A stretch of 34,562 bases of DNA from a virus, in IMG/VR virus record IMGVR_UViG_3300043449_000437, positions 1-34,562 of that record; one strand, given 5' to 3'. A program made the position numbers and the translations under genes. Within the stretch, counting starts at the first letter, position 1. Each line of letters starts with the position of its first letter. Below, one piece after another: positions 15,542 through 23,598 of this stretch. The notes beneath the pieces were generated by a model, which was not told where the DNA came from, ran no database searches, and was given only the letters and a program-made list of their open reading frames with translations.

Positions 15542-17126
15542 TTTGAAGTGCTTCAATAGAATCAGGGTTTTTGGTTGGATCCATCATAGGAGCCTTAGCA
15601 AGTTGTCCTGCTTGTCCAACAAGACTTGTGCTCATGTTAAGTTGCATGGCCTTCTGTTGTTCTTGTTGACGCATTTCAGCAGTCTTAACAAGCTTGAGCG
15701 TATCAATACCTTGAGCAGCAGCAAGACGCTTAACGGCTTCCTCTGGATCAATGTATTGAGCCATTGCTTCAGGACCAAGGGCTTGTGAGATTGTTTGAAG
15801 GAACATCATAAGAGATTCCCTATCTTGTCCCCTACCAATGCCTTCAAGTCCAGCAATGATGGTGGGGAATACAATGCCCTTAGGAAGCTGAGGCAGCTCC
15901 TTGGAACGTTGAAGGGTAAAGAGTTTCCGTTGGAGGTACGGGCGAACCAGTTCTACGGTAAGGTTACCATAGATGCCTCCAAGCTGCTCGTTGAGTTCCT
16001 GCTGGGTAGCACGGATCTCCTCGGCAGTGGTACGTTCCGATTGCCGCACCGACAGAATCAGGAAGGCTTCCGACAGCCGCTGGGTCAGGGACTGGATCAT
16101 TTGATAGGCAGAAGAGAAGTCAGCCTGCTTGCTCACTTGAACAGCAGTCACGTCCTCAGCCCTGCCTTGAATGATTGCTCCATTACCTGCCTTAGCAAGC
16201 GTAGAAGGCTTCACAGTGGCCGCTGGGCTAACCAGGAACACTACCTTGGCAGCAGCAGCAGAACCCTCCACCATGGCTTGCATGAGCCCCTCAAGGGACT
16301 TCAGATCGCCAAGATACTCCTCAATACGTCCACGTCCATAGTCTTCCCCATCAACCACGTTAAAGCGGAGAGGAAGCCAAGGAGTGGTATTCTTAGGAGC
16401 CTTACCAAGAGAGTCAGGAAGAATCTTTCCTTCTACTTCTTGACGCCATCTCCACTGTCCATCCTTGAGCTTAGCCCAAGTATAAACGGCTACTTCATTT
16501 TCACCAACAGTAACATCAACATTAGGAACACTAGTGTTGTCTGCTACATCATTGACATTTCTAATTGCTTCCGTTTGGAATTCAGCAGGAAGGAATTGAC
16601 GGTCAATTGATTCAACAGTAACGATCTCGGTGGGATTACCCTCTCCATCACGGACGACCACAAAACGGTCAAGAGGATAAAGTTTAACACCACCTGAACC
16701 CATGTATACCAGAGCATTTCCGGTTACAATCAAGTGCTTCATTGCCTGGTGGAGGATAACTCGATCCTGTGATTCGGCAATGTTTTGCATGACCACCCGT
16801 TCCATTTTGGAAAGGGAAAGATCAATCTCTGATTTAACAGCAGCACTCAAAGTGGGGTCCAAGCTGAGCTTACCATCATTCACTTGAAGCTTAAAGAAAG
16901 TTGCGTTCACAGGGAACAAACTTAGCATCAGCTTCGATGCCATGACGTTAACGCCTTTAGCGCCCATAGATTGCCAAGGAGTGGGCAGCTTCTGTCCATT
17001 AACAACACCCGTAGGGGTCAATAGATAAGGAACAGAAAGAGCTGCACAATCCCTAGCAGTATCGAGAAAGATCGTTCTGTCGCTAGCCAGCTTTGCATAA
17101 CGACTTGCGGCAGATTGATTTTCCAT
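15480..17126 (-). CDS. Portal protein (T7 gp8-like head-tail connector)
   Basis: 548 residues, against 535 for T7 gp8, directly before the scaffold gene. Typical family segments are 'LTPTGVVNGQKLPTPWQSMG' near 36-55, 'GAKGVNVMASKLMLSLFPVN' near 55-74, 'VTGNALVYMG' near 133-142, and 'RTTAEEIRATQQELNEQLGG' near 365-384. The protein forms the dodecameric ring at the packaging vertex. The C-terminal 30 residues are Gln/Ala/Pro-rich and overlap the next small gene. The stop of the upstream gene and this ATG share base 17126. Confidence 0.92.
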   Translation of the reverse strand: MENQSAASRYAKLASDRTIFLDTARDCAALSVPYLLTPTGVVNGQKLPTPWQSMGAKGVNVMASKLMLSLFPVNATFFKLQVNDGKLSLDPTLSAAVKSEIDLSLSKMERVVMQNIAESQDRVILHQAMKHLIVTGNALVYMGSGGVKLYPLDRFVVVRDGEGNPTEIVTVESIDRQFLPAEFQTEAIRNVNDVADNTSVPNVDVTVGENEVAVYTWAKLKDGQWRWRQEVEGKILPDSLGKAPKNTTPWLPLRFNVVDGEDYGRGRIEEYLGDLKSLEGLMQAMVEGSAAAAKVVFLVSPAATVKPSTLAKAGNGAIIQGRAEDVTAVQVSKQADFSSAYQMIQSLTQRLSEAFLILSVRQSERTTAEEIRATQQELNEQLGGIYGNLTVELVRPYLQRKLFTLQRSKELPQLPKGIVFPTIIAGLEGIGRGQDRESLMMFLQTISQALGPEAMAQYIDPEEAVKRLAAAQGIDTLKLVKTAEMRQQEQQKAMQLNMSTSLVGQAGQLAKAPMMDPTKNPDSIEALQNVVNSAAQATGQQQPAQPPQ

Positions 17127-17341
17127 TAACGATTACCAATACTAAGATTAGACATACTAGGCATAGCACCACCAGTGCTCAGGGGAATAGTAAGACTAGA
17201 AGTCCCTTTGCTGGCCTGTTGGAGGGAAGCCCTACGAGAAGGGGTCCTAACGGTGGTAGGTTGTGCGCCTGGAGCAATAACAGACTCCGGGGGCGGGGGC
17301 GGCGGTTCAGGAGCCGGAGGGATTTTAGGAGAAAGGCACAT
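17126..17341 (-). CDS. Small proline-rich protein before the portal gene
   Basis: 71 residues. The N-terminal third is dominated by proline (MCLSPKIPPAPEPPPPPPES) and the rest is Ser/Thr/Arg-rich, ending 'MPSMSNLSIGNR'. No membrane segment or catalytic motif is visible. It ends on the first base of the portal gene and follows the small gene after RNR, at the switch from nucleotide metabolism to virion genes. I do not recognise it. A small head or assembly protein is a guess from position only. Confidence 0.6.
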   Translation of the reverse strand: MCLSPKIPPAPEPPPPPPESVIAPGAQPTTVRTPSRRASLQQASKGTSSLTIPLSTGGAMPSMSNLSIGNR

Positions 17342-17345
17342 GATG

Positions 17346-17549
17346 TTAAAGCTTTCGTTTTGATTTAAGGAATCGAATCACTTCAATCACACCAGCCATC
17401 CTTCCAGCTTCCCACGGAGTCATTTCGTGGTCTGGATAGTGGTCTGGATACATACGATCAAGTTCTTCAATGAGAGTGTTTAGATCAATTCTCCCACCAA
17501 TAACACTGGTAAGAGGAATGGTTTCGGTGTCGAAGTAGGCGTCAGCCAT
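17346..17549 (-). CDS. Hypothetical protein after the RNR small subunit
   Basis: 67 residues from the ATG at 17549 (MADAYFDTETIPLTSVIGGR). The ATG sits inside the last codons of the RNR small subunit gene (8-base overlap). Ending at 17346, it is 4 bases from the next start. It has an acidic, helical C-terminal half (LIEELDRMYPDHYPDHE) and ends in a basic 'RFLKSKRKL'. I do not recognise a family. Tight coupling to RNR is the only hint of function. Confidence 0.6.
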   Translation of the reverse strand: MADAYFDTETIPLTSVIGGRIDLNTLIEELDRMYPDHYPDHEMTPWEAGRMAGVIEVIRFLKSKRKL

Positions 17550-18273
17550 ATTGTGGAAGATCAGTGTTCGCTGCTTCAAAGAAAGCAGGCATCCTGGCAC
17601 GTTGGGTATCCTTTAGGCCGGGGGCTTTCCCCTTTTCATACAAGGAATCTGATTGAGCCAACCAGAAATCCTTATCAAGATACTTGCTTTCAGATTTACC
17701 AAGCCCATCAACTACCCATCCCACAGTAGCACGACGTAATCGGTTAAGGCTTTGCGTTGATTTAAGTCCAAGCTCGGAGCAGACCATTGAGTGGATGGCG
17801 ACATGCGTTTGCTCATCTCGGCTGATGTCGGCTGCTGTGGTACGGATTCCGATGTCTCCATTGAATCGGAAGAATGGGAGGATGACGAAGAAGACACTGC
17901 GTTCAAGGATAGCGGCTTTCAGGAGTGGATGTTCAGGGGCATCCAGCCACGCCTTAAGAATGTGTTTTGCTTCGGATTCAAACTTTTCATTTGAACCATG
18001 AGCAGCCACTACATAATTAAGGGCTTGATCATGCCTCTCTTCATCCAATTGATTAGACATTAGAGCTTCCCGAACACCAGGGGTATTGGGTAGTTCCTTA
18101 TCGAGCCCCTGTTGTAGGAACTCTCGCACCGGCAATTCAAGATGACGGAGACCAAGGGCACGATAAATCGCATCCTCAGCCCCATCAACGAGTTTCCCCT
18201 TTTGAACAGCAACCGGAGTCCATTTACGTTTACGAGAAATTACCTGATCATAGGGGGAAAGAGTTGCGTTCAT
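17542..18273 (-). CDS. nrdB: Ribonucleotide reductase small (beta) subunit, cyanophage type
   Basis: 243 residues from the ATG at 18273, which overlaps the stop of the large subunit (TAATG). The ferritin-like di-metal ligands fit: Glu46 in 'HLELP', Glu78 and His81 in 'DEERH', Glu124 in 'AILERS', and Glu154 and His157 in 'DEQTH'. It would build the radical that the large subunit uses to reduce ribonucleotides. In ordinary class Ia proteins a tyrosine lies four residues after the first His; here that position is Leu85 (HDQAL), with a Tyr at +6 (Tyr87). The cofactor may therefore be of a tyrosine-independent kind. At 243 residues it is shorter than typical R2 (about 375). The C-terminal 'NTDLPQYG' is a likely docking tail for the large subunit. 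Confidence 0.8.
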   Translation of the reverse strand: MNATLSPYDQVISRKRKWTPVAVQKGKLVDGAEDAIYRALGLRHLELPVREFLQQGLDKELPNTPGVREALMSNQLDEERHDQALNYVVAAHGSNEKFESEAKHILKAWLDAPEHPLLKAAILERSVFFVILPFFRFNGDIGIRTTAADISRDEQTHVAIHSMVCSELGLKSTQSLNRLRRATVGWVVDGLGKSESKYLDKDFWLAQSDSLYEKGKAPGLKDTQRARMPAFFEAANTDLPQYG

Positions 18274-19703
18274 TATTCTCCGCAGGGAATACAAATTTCG
18301 TTTTCTGGTTTAACAGTGGGACAACCACAATCTTCCTCCTCAAAAGAGAAAAGATCTTTAAAGTCATCATCAAGCGCAGCAAGGGCATCATCCTTTGCTT
18401 GAGTGTCGGGCATGACTTGGAGTGCGTAATAAAGGGAGGTTTGAGAGGATGCCATCCAGTCCCTTAGAAATTCACGATCATACGTCACCACATCAGACCA
18501 GCTATTAAAGGAGTAGCCATGAAATAGCATTGTGGATCGGAACAGAGTAACAATCCCATCAACCACCTTACGGTAGTCATGCCACCCTACTTCCGATGCG
18601 ATTTCGCAGTCAGGCGGGTACGCAAATGATTGAACTCCAAACGTCCCAGAATCGCGGTCAACGTGGCGGCTAATAGGAGGAGCCAACTCTGGAGTGGTAG
18701 TGTAGCCCCGAAGATCAATGTTGTTGTAACTACAAGAAGCGGTAGGAGCAATGGCAAAGGCCCTAGACATGCCCGCTTGACGTGCAATTTGAGCGGCAAT
18801 TTCAATCGACTTGGCAAGTTCCGAGACGAGGATATATGCCGGGGTGTGGGCAGGTTGGTGTGAGTGGTAAGCATCTAGGGCTTCTCCAAATTCTTTGTAA
18901 GTTACTTTGTTCTGACATAGGAAGTTAGCCAGCCCAAGAACACCCAGTCCAACCTGCTTATCAATCTCAGGGGAAAGATATTCTCCTGTTTCTCCAACAC
19001 CAGTACGGGCATGGAGATTAACAAGAGAAGTCATTCCTTCTACGAAAGCAGGGGTGAGGTCTTCAAACTTACAAGCACCCAGATTGACGTGCTGAAGTAA
19101 ACAAGTACCACGGCTAGGAAGATAAACTTCAAGGCAGACATTTCCATAAATACGATTACCTTCCGCGTCGTAGCGAATCTTATTAAGCCAAATATCACCC
19201 TTTTTAATACCATCAAGGGTGGCTTCAATCAACTCAGGAGAAGCATTTGTGAGAAAGCCGGGGTCCACGTTAAGACAACGCTTTACCCAAGATAGCTCAG
19301 TACGGCTAGCCTTGATGAATTCAATAGCATCAGGATGGGTGTAATCAAGATGGCACACAACAGCACCATTCTTATAGACACCACCCCTGCGAAGAGTCTC
19401 GTTTAAGACGGAGTAGATCTTGGCGAATGACACAGGGCCTGACGCCATGAGTCCTCTTCCATTCTCGCTGCCTCGTTCACGGAGTTTAGAAAGGTGTACA
19501 GCGACTCCAGCTCCGTTGCGGAGAGCGTGTGAGACGAACCTCCAAGAGGCTTCAATTCCTTCTGGTCCCTCCATGCTGTCCTCAACAACGAAGACGGTAC
19601 AGGAGACGGGCAGGCGGGACTCAGGGTTGTCGATCCAGTTTTGAACACGTCCGGTACGGGCAATGGTGTTTGGGGTGTCTCCAAGGTCAGCGAAGGCAGT
19701 CAT
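18273..19703 (-). CDS. nrdA: Ribonucleotide reductase large (alpha) subunit, short cyanophage type
   Basis: 476 residues, much shorter than bacterial R1 (about 750) and without the N-terminal ATP cone. Visible active-site parts are Cys35 (RLPVSC), the N-x-C-x-E set Asn188/Cys190/Glu192 (GNVCLEV), the second redox Cys211 (HVNLGAC) and the swinging-arm pair Cys471/Cys474 (ICIPC) at the C-terminus; two further cysteines are at 459 and 461. 'PTASCSYNNIDLRGY' is the usual substrate-phosphate region. A Tyr425-Tyr426 pair (SLYYALQV) matches the radical-transfer tyrosines of class I R1, and a beta-subunit gene follows at once. This supports class I, although short phage RNRs like this were long annotated as class II. 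It makes deoxynucleotides for phage DNA synthesis. Confidence 0.85.
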   Translation of the reverse strand: MTAFADLGDTPNTIARTGRVQNWIDNPESRLPVSCTVFVVEDSMEGPEGIEASWRFVSHALRNGAGVAVHLSKLRERGSENGRGLMASGPVSFAKIYSVLNETLRRGGVYKNGAVVCHLDYTHPDAIEFIKASRTELSWVKRCLNVDPGFLTNASPELIEATLDGIKKGDIWLNKIRYDAEGNRIYGNVCLEVYLPSRGTCLLQHVNLGACKFEDLTPAFVEGMTSLVNLHARTGVGETGEYLSPEIDKQVGLGVLGLANFLCQNKVTYKEFGEALDAYHSHQPAHTPAYILVSELAKSIEIAAQIARQAGMSRAFAIAPTASCSYNNIDLRGYTTTPELAPPISRHVDRDSGTFGVQSFAYPPDCEIASEVGWHDYRKVVDGIVTLFRSTMLFHGYSFNSWSDVVTYDREFLRDWMASSQTSLYYALQVMPDTQAKDDALAALDDDFKDLFSFEEEDCGCPTVKPENEICIPCGE

Positions 19704-20077
19704 ACGAGGTCGTCAAGAAATGGTGGTTGGTAGTTGGGCCCCTTGAGTATCTTACCATCTTCGCGGCGGAGGGGCTTCCCATCCACGAACTTGCTCATGT
19801 TGGATTCAAACACACGCTTGAGGGCGATGTCCAAGTTCCAATTACGAGCAACGGCATATTGGTAGCAGACGAAAACAAGATCAGCAAGTTCCTTTAAGGT
19901 GTGGATCTTATCTTCATCGGTATCCTCATTAATGTGTGACTCAAGAAGTTCATTGAATTCCTCTCGTATGAGAGTCATTTGCATTTCTTGAACTAGCTCA
20001 TCATTTGGATCAATGGATTGTTCAGCGGCAAGTCGAAAGACAAACGCCTGTTCAATCAAGTGTTCAGGAGTTTCCAT
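19700..20077 (-). CDS. MazG-like nucleotide pyrophosphohydrolase
   Basis: 125 residues, all-alpha. The MazG metal-binding pattern is present: Glu39, Glu40 and Glu43 in 'REEFNELLE', then Glu63 and Asp66 in 'KELADLVFVCYQYA'. A C-terminal 'RVFESNMSKFVDGKP' resembles the 'SN.SKF.....' loop of this subgroup. The family hydrolyses (d)NTPs to monophosphates; in cyanophages a role in ppGpp or nucleotide balance has been proposed. It lies directly before RNR with a 4-base ATGA overlap and after the DUF3310 gene (14-base overlap), so it belongs to the nucleotide supply block. Confidence 0.8.
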   Translation of the reverse strand: METPEHLIEQAFVFRLAAEQSIDPNDELVQEMQMTLIREEFNELLESHINEDTDEDKIHTLKELADLVFVCYQYAVARNWNLDIALKRVFESNMSKFVDGKPLRREDGKILKGPNYQPPFLDDLV

Positions 20078-20438
20078 CTTTTAGTGCTTTGATTTTACGG
20101 TCAACATAGGCTTTAACTTTGAGCCAGTCGTCGATCTCAGACTCCTGATCTTTGTAGCCAGCACGGCAGATATACTTAATGACATTGCCAGCCAGAAAAT
20201 CCAGCTGCTGATCCACAATAAAATCCCAAACCTGGATACGTCCACGCTGATAATGTTGGGGGTCATACTTCGTCACGGAAGAATTCTCGATAGGCTGGGT
20301 TGTTTCGGATTCCTCGGAGTTGCTGGTCCCGTAGAAATCGTCCCACTGGTCCCGGTCGTAGCGATTGTTTGTCATACCAAAGTCGGATTCTAAATACTCC
20401 TTGATAGATAAGTAGTCTGCTGTTGATAAATTGTTCAC
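20064..20438 (-). CDS. DUF3310-family protein
   Basis: Up to 124 residues. The C-terminal half has the DUF3310 pattern: 'DPQHYQRGRIQVWDFIVDQQ' at about 59-78, 'FLAGNVIKYICRAGYKD', then an acidic helix and 'VKAYVDRKIKAL'. The family is common in phages, often beside MazG or nucleotide-kinase genes, and its activity is not established. The longest start is a GTG at 20438; an ATG at 20378 (MTNNRYDRD) would drop an N-terminal stretch not needed by the domain. The 72-base gap before it carries a TATCTT/AAGATA inverted repeat at 20440-20457. Confidence 0.75.
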   Translation of the reverse strand: MNNLSTADYLSIKEYLESDFGMTNNRYDRDQWDDFYGTSNSEESETTQPIENSSVTKYDPQHYQRGRIQVWDFIVDQQLDFLAGNVIKYICRAGYKDQESEIDDWLKVKAYVDRKIKALKDGNS

Positions 20439-20510
20439 TTATCTTTAATTTAAGATAGTATGGAAGGTTAGGTTCAAGAATATAGACAATAGCTAGCAGT
20501 AAGCCAATGT

Positions 20511-21230
20511 CTAATCCGATGTAGGTGGGGTCCATAGAATAGGTTCCTTCGTTGTTGAGTTGTACTCTCCAGGCCGAAGGATCCGTGCCAATCGAGCATT
20601 ACGGATGGCGTCTTCCTCAGTCTGCCCCGCTTTGATGTAACTGGCCAAGATGGCCTCCCATGGATCCTTAGCATCATCAAGGATCTTCTTTGCTCCAACA
20701 CCACCAATACCTGGAACACCTTTGTACCCATCCACAGGATCTCCTGTAAGACATTGGGTCCAGAACCAATAGTCAGCTTCCTCAGGGGTTACATCAAATT
20801 CCTTATCACCATTAAACAGGCGGCAGGAAATCTGTTTCATATCCTTGTCAGGAGAGACAAGAACAAACTCACGAGGATCAAGATGACACTCCAAACCAAG
20901 AGCATCATCAGCTTCAATGTTCTTGTAGCGGACTACCTTATAATGTTTAGAGCACCAGTCTAGGAGTCTCCGGTAGCCCACAGGTTTCCTTTTAGTGCGT
21001 TTTCCCTTGTAGTCGGGACATACAGTCTTACGGAAGTTGTTGGTATCTGAGAAGTAGAGCGTGACCCAATCGGTGTCGAACCGTGATCGGAGGTTATTGA
21101 GTTCTCCTTCAAAGATGTCGAGGACAACTCGGAAGTTACTAGCAATGGTGATGAGGTCATCCCCCCAATCAAGTTCAGTTTCAGCCGATTGACAAGCGCG
21201 GTAAGCATAGAAGTCAGCGTCAACACGCAA
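20511..21230 (-). CDS. 5'-3' exonuclease (T7 gp6-like)
   Basis: 239 residues if it starts at the TTG at 21230, 7 bases after the DNA polymerase stop. The next in-frame ATG upstream is at 21353, inside the polymerase gene, and would add a low-complexity tail unlike any exonuclease. The FEN/gp6 motifs follow in order: 'LRVDADFYAYRACQS', 'DYKGKRTKRKPVGY', 'IEADDALGLE', 'VLVSPDKDMKQI' and the helix-three-turn-helix 'GDPVDGYKGVPGIGGVGAKK'. Acidic residues in these motifs bind the metal ions. In T7 gp6 removes RNA primers, degrades host DNA and helps concatemer processing. The stop at 20511 is followed by a 72-base gap. Confidence 0.85.
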   Translation of the reverse strand: MRVDADFYAYRACQSAETELDWGDDLITIASNFRVVLDIFEGELNNLRSRFDTDWVTLYFSDTNNFRKTVCPDYKGKRTKRKPVGYRRLLDWCSKHYKVVRYKNIEADDALGLECHLDPREFVLVSPDKDMKQISCRLFNGDKEFDVTPEEADYWFWTQCLTGDPVDGYKGVPGIGGVGAKKILDDAKDPWEAILASYIKAGQTEEDAIRNARLARILRPGEYNSTTKEPILWTPPTSD

Positions 21231-21237
21231 TTGAAGA

Positions 21238-23025
21238 TCAGTGGCAGTCCGCCCACGAGAGGCCGCTTTTTGCTTCAGAGGCAAGTGGGACTTTGAGGTT
21301 GTAGTATTCGCCCGCTTGGACGATTGCCCATTCAAGTTGGAATTTGAAGTCATTGATTAGTTCTGGTTTAACAGCGAGTTGAATTTCATCGTGGATCCAT
21401 CCAAGCCATTGGTAATCAATGCCCCACTGGTATCCCATTTCGTTGATTGTATTGTAAGTGATGACGTTCCACCGCTTACAAACAATCGCCCCAGCACTTT
21501 GGAGTAGGTAGTTAAGAGCAGCATGTTTCTTTCCTTGGAGCAGGATGGGACGCCCATCAAGACCCTTAAGAACATCAGTGGCTGACTTCTTATTGACCAT
21601 ATTGAGAAGATCCTCAAGCCCAGGAATTGCTTCAAGGAACTTAGCGCGGATCTCCTTTCCTAGTGCTGCTGCCTTCTTGTCATCTAGGGACTTATCCAGT
21701 GACACGCCGATCTTCTTGTCGGAGGCCCCATATATAAAGGCATACGTCAGGGTTTTAACGTCCTTGCGTGAGCAGCCAACTCGATCAGCATTCTGTTGAT
21801 GAATGTCCCCATTGACAACAACGTCAGCAAAAGAGCCTCCATCGAAATAAGAAAGATAATGACCAAGCATACGAAGCTCCAAGCCAGAAGCATCCGCACC
21901 CACCTGAGCCATGCCTTGACCCGGTAGAAACAACTTACGGCAGCGCGGATCACTGCTCGTTTGTCCAAGATTGGGACGTGAGTGTGCATTACGACCTGTG
22001 TTGGTTGCGAGTTGACATACGTGGTGGATACGTCCCTCTTTAGTGACTACCTTAAGCCAGGCATTGGCACCATCAGAGAGCTGTCCAAGGGCTTTCTGTA
22101 GTTCAAGGATACGGGCAAAGATCTTAGCCTCTTCCGTATCAATACCCATCAACACCCCTTCATCAATCTTGGGGCGACCACTGTCGGTAAACACCTCAGG
22201 TTGCCAGCCCCTCCACGTCATAAAGGCCCAGCCAATATGATCACGGCTTGTTGGATTGAACTCCTTAAGCTTTGTAAATGGAGCATCCTTTATGTAACCC
22301 CGTGTTGCGTTGGGACGTTTGGGTGTCATCTGTCCCCCATCAACATACGGAAAAGCTTCCCGCATTTGATCTGCTAGTTGATCCATCTCTGTTCGGAGAG
22401 TGGCTTCTAACTTTTGAGCAGCAACAACATCGAAGGGCCAGCCAGATACTTCTTGCTTAGCCATAATGGTGGCCAAGTCATGCTCCAACCTTATGGAGTC
22501 TTCGTATCGGGTGAGGCGATCCTTTTGTCCCATTAACTGAAACAGGGAATCAACTACGTGAACATCTTGCTCACAGTAATCCTCCATTTCTTGGGACCAG
22601 TCAGCCCAGTCCGTGGTCTTTCCAAACTCACCTTTGTAATCACCAAGGCGGTAACCCCAAGACTCCAAAGAATGCCTACCGTATAGTTTTGCGGGCATTC
22701 CAATGGGCTTTTTGCGGAAGTCCCTAGAAAGAATGTCCGGGTAGAACATCCTACTAAGAATCAGAGTATCGAATAGGGTGGCTGTGGTTTGGAAGAACGG
22801 GTAGATTTGTTGAATAACTGGTATGTCAAAGCCAACAATATTATGGCCGACGAGAACATCAGCTTCTTGGAGAAGGGTAATACCATTGGTTACAGAATTA
22901 GAAGAACCTGTGTCGTTAAAACGAAATACCTCTCCAGTGTCAATGTCTTTGGCGACAATACAGTGGATACAGTCAAGCCCCTGACGGGGCAGGCCGTTGG
23001 TTTCAATGTCGAAGAGTAATCTCAT
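21238..23025 (-). CDS. DNA polymerase, family A (T7 gp5-like)
   Basis: 595 residues. The N-terminal proofreading domain keeps its acidic residues: Asp6 and Glu8 (LLFDIETNG), Asp68 (GFDIP), Tyr150 and Asp154 (YCEQD). Polymerase motif A is GADASGLELR with Asp378. The O-helix is R420-x3-K424-x3-Tyr428 in SRKDVKTLTYAFIYG. Motif C is His545-Asp546-Glu547 in 'GWIHDEIQL'. Tyr at the O-helix position is as in T7 (Phe in E. coli Pol I). The protein is about 110 residues shorter than T7 gp5 (704), so the long thioredoxin-binding insert is probably reduced or absent. The ATG overlaps the stop of the small upstream gene (ATGA). Confidence 0.95.
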   Translation of the reverse strand: MRLLFDIETNGLPRQGLDCIHCIVAKDIDTGEVFRFNDTGSSNSVTNGITLLQEADVLVGHNIVGFDIPVIQQIYPFFQTTATLFDTLILSRMFYPDILSRDFRKKPIGMPAKLYGRHSLESWGYRLGDYKGEFGKTTDWADWSQEMEDYCEQDVHVVDSLFQLMGQKDRLTRYEDSIRLEHDLATIMAKQEVSGWPFDVVAAQKLEATLRTEMDQLADQMREAFPYVDGGQMTPKRPNATRGYIKDAPFTKLKEFNPTSRDHIGWAFMTWRGWQPEVFTDSGRPKIDEGVLMGIDTEEAKIFARILELQKALGQLSDGANAWLKVVTKEGRIHHVCQLATNTGRNAHSRPNLGQTSSDPRCRKLFLPGQGMAQVGADASGLELRMLGHYLSYFDGGSFADVVVNGDIHQQNADRVGCSRKDVKTLTYAFIYGASDKKIGVSLDKSLDDKKAAALGKEIRAKFLEAIPGLEDLLNMVNKKSATDVLKGLDGRPILLQGKKHAALNYLLQSAGAIVCKRWNVITYNTINEMGYQWGIDYQWLGWIHDEIQLAVKPELINDFKFQLEWAIVQAGEYYNLKVPLASEAKSGLSWADCH

Positions 23026-23267
23026 TCGGGCAGGGCCTCCAACTCGTCGGCTATGGCAAGAAGATTATTACGCACTTTTCGCTTGGTTTCCCAAACTGCG
23101 CGATCTTCTCCATTGACATTATAAAGAATAGCTGGCACCACCTGATCCACAGCAGCTCGCAGGGCGGCGGCGATTGCGGGCAGGTAGTGCCAGTCGTCTG
23201 GCTTGCCGCTGGCAGCACGGTTGAACTCCCAGAACACCGCCTGCGCAACGGGGGAAAGGTCAGTCAT
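23022..23267 (-). CDS. Small GC-rich hypothetical protein 2 of the helicase-polymerase cassette
   Basis: 81 residues from the ATG at 23267, which overlaps the end of the previous gene by 8 bases; its stop overlaps the polymerase ATG (ATGA). The sequence (MTDLSPVAQAVFWEFNRAAS, then 'AIAAALRAAVDQVVP' and 'NNLLAIADELEALPE') follows a pattern I know from small proteins scattered through Synechococcus phages and hosts: 'LSPAAQAV....AAALRAAADQVVP....LLAIAAELE'. Function is unknown. The DNA is much richer in G+C than the flanking replication genes. This fits gene transfer from a high-GC Synechococcus pool (inference). Confidence 0.7.
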   Translation of the reverse strand: MTDLSPVAQAVFWEFNRAASGKPDDWHYLPAIAAALRAAVDQVVPAILYNVNGEDRAVWETKRKVRNNLLAIADELEALPE

Positions 23268-23598
23268 CGGGCAGGACCTCAAGGGCGCGGCGGATGGTGT
23301 CAACTTCGTTGGATGTCAGGGAAGCACCAGGGGCAGTATCGCCATCCTCCAATGCCATCAGCGCCTGCTCCTTCAAGCTCGGCGGCTTGGGGCGGCGTGC
23401 GGCGCGGAGGTCGGACGCTTCAAGCCCCCAGTCATCCATCAGCTCGCAACACGCCTCCAACTCCTGGTCGGCGCCCCATTGGGCGGCGCGTTCGGCGGTT
23501 GCCTGCATCCAGCACACAACATCTGGATCGTCGTCGCGCTGAGCTTCTCTAAACCATTGCCCTACCAGCTCCGGCGGTGGGGTGATTGGATGAGTCAT
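23260..23598 (-). CDS. Small GC-rich hypothetical protein 1 of the helicase-polymerase cassette
   Basis: 112 residues from the ATG at 23598, which overlaps the stop of the zinc-ribbon gene (ATGA). The N-terminus MTHPITPPPELVGQWFREAQ is a recurrent opening of small proteins in marine Synechococcus phages and hosts. The body is acidic and helical with clustered Cys (ACCELMDDWG), then a basic linker 'RAARRPKPPSLKEQAL' and 'VDTIRRALEVLP'. Function is unknown. The DNA is strongly G+C-rich, with many GGCGGCG-type runs, unlike the helicase and polymerase genes on either side. Confidence 0.7.
   Translation of the reverse strand: MTHPITPPPELVGQWFREAQRDDDPDVVCWMQATAERAAQWGADQELEACCELMDDWGLEASDLRAARRPKPPSLKEQALMALEDGDTAPGASLTSNEVDTIRRALEVLPDD

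Noticed and set aside
15795-16610. 271-residue plus-strand frame opposite the portal gene
   Set aside because: A shadow of the portal coding sequence, without any domain or start signal.
20263-20535. 90-residue minus-strand frame with a hydrophobic start (MDPTYIGLDIGLLLAIVYIL)
   Set aside because: Most of it overlaps the DUF3310 gene in another frame, whose conserved residues are clear. Only about 100 bases are free, so the hydrophobic start is probably chance in A/T-rich spacer DNA.
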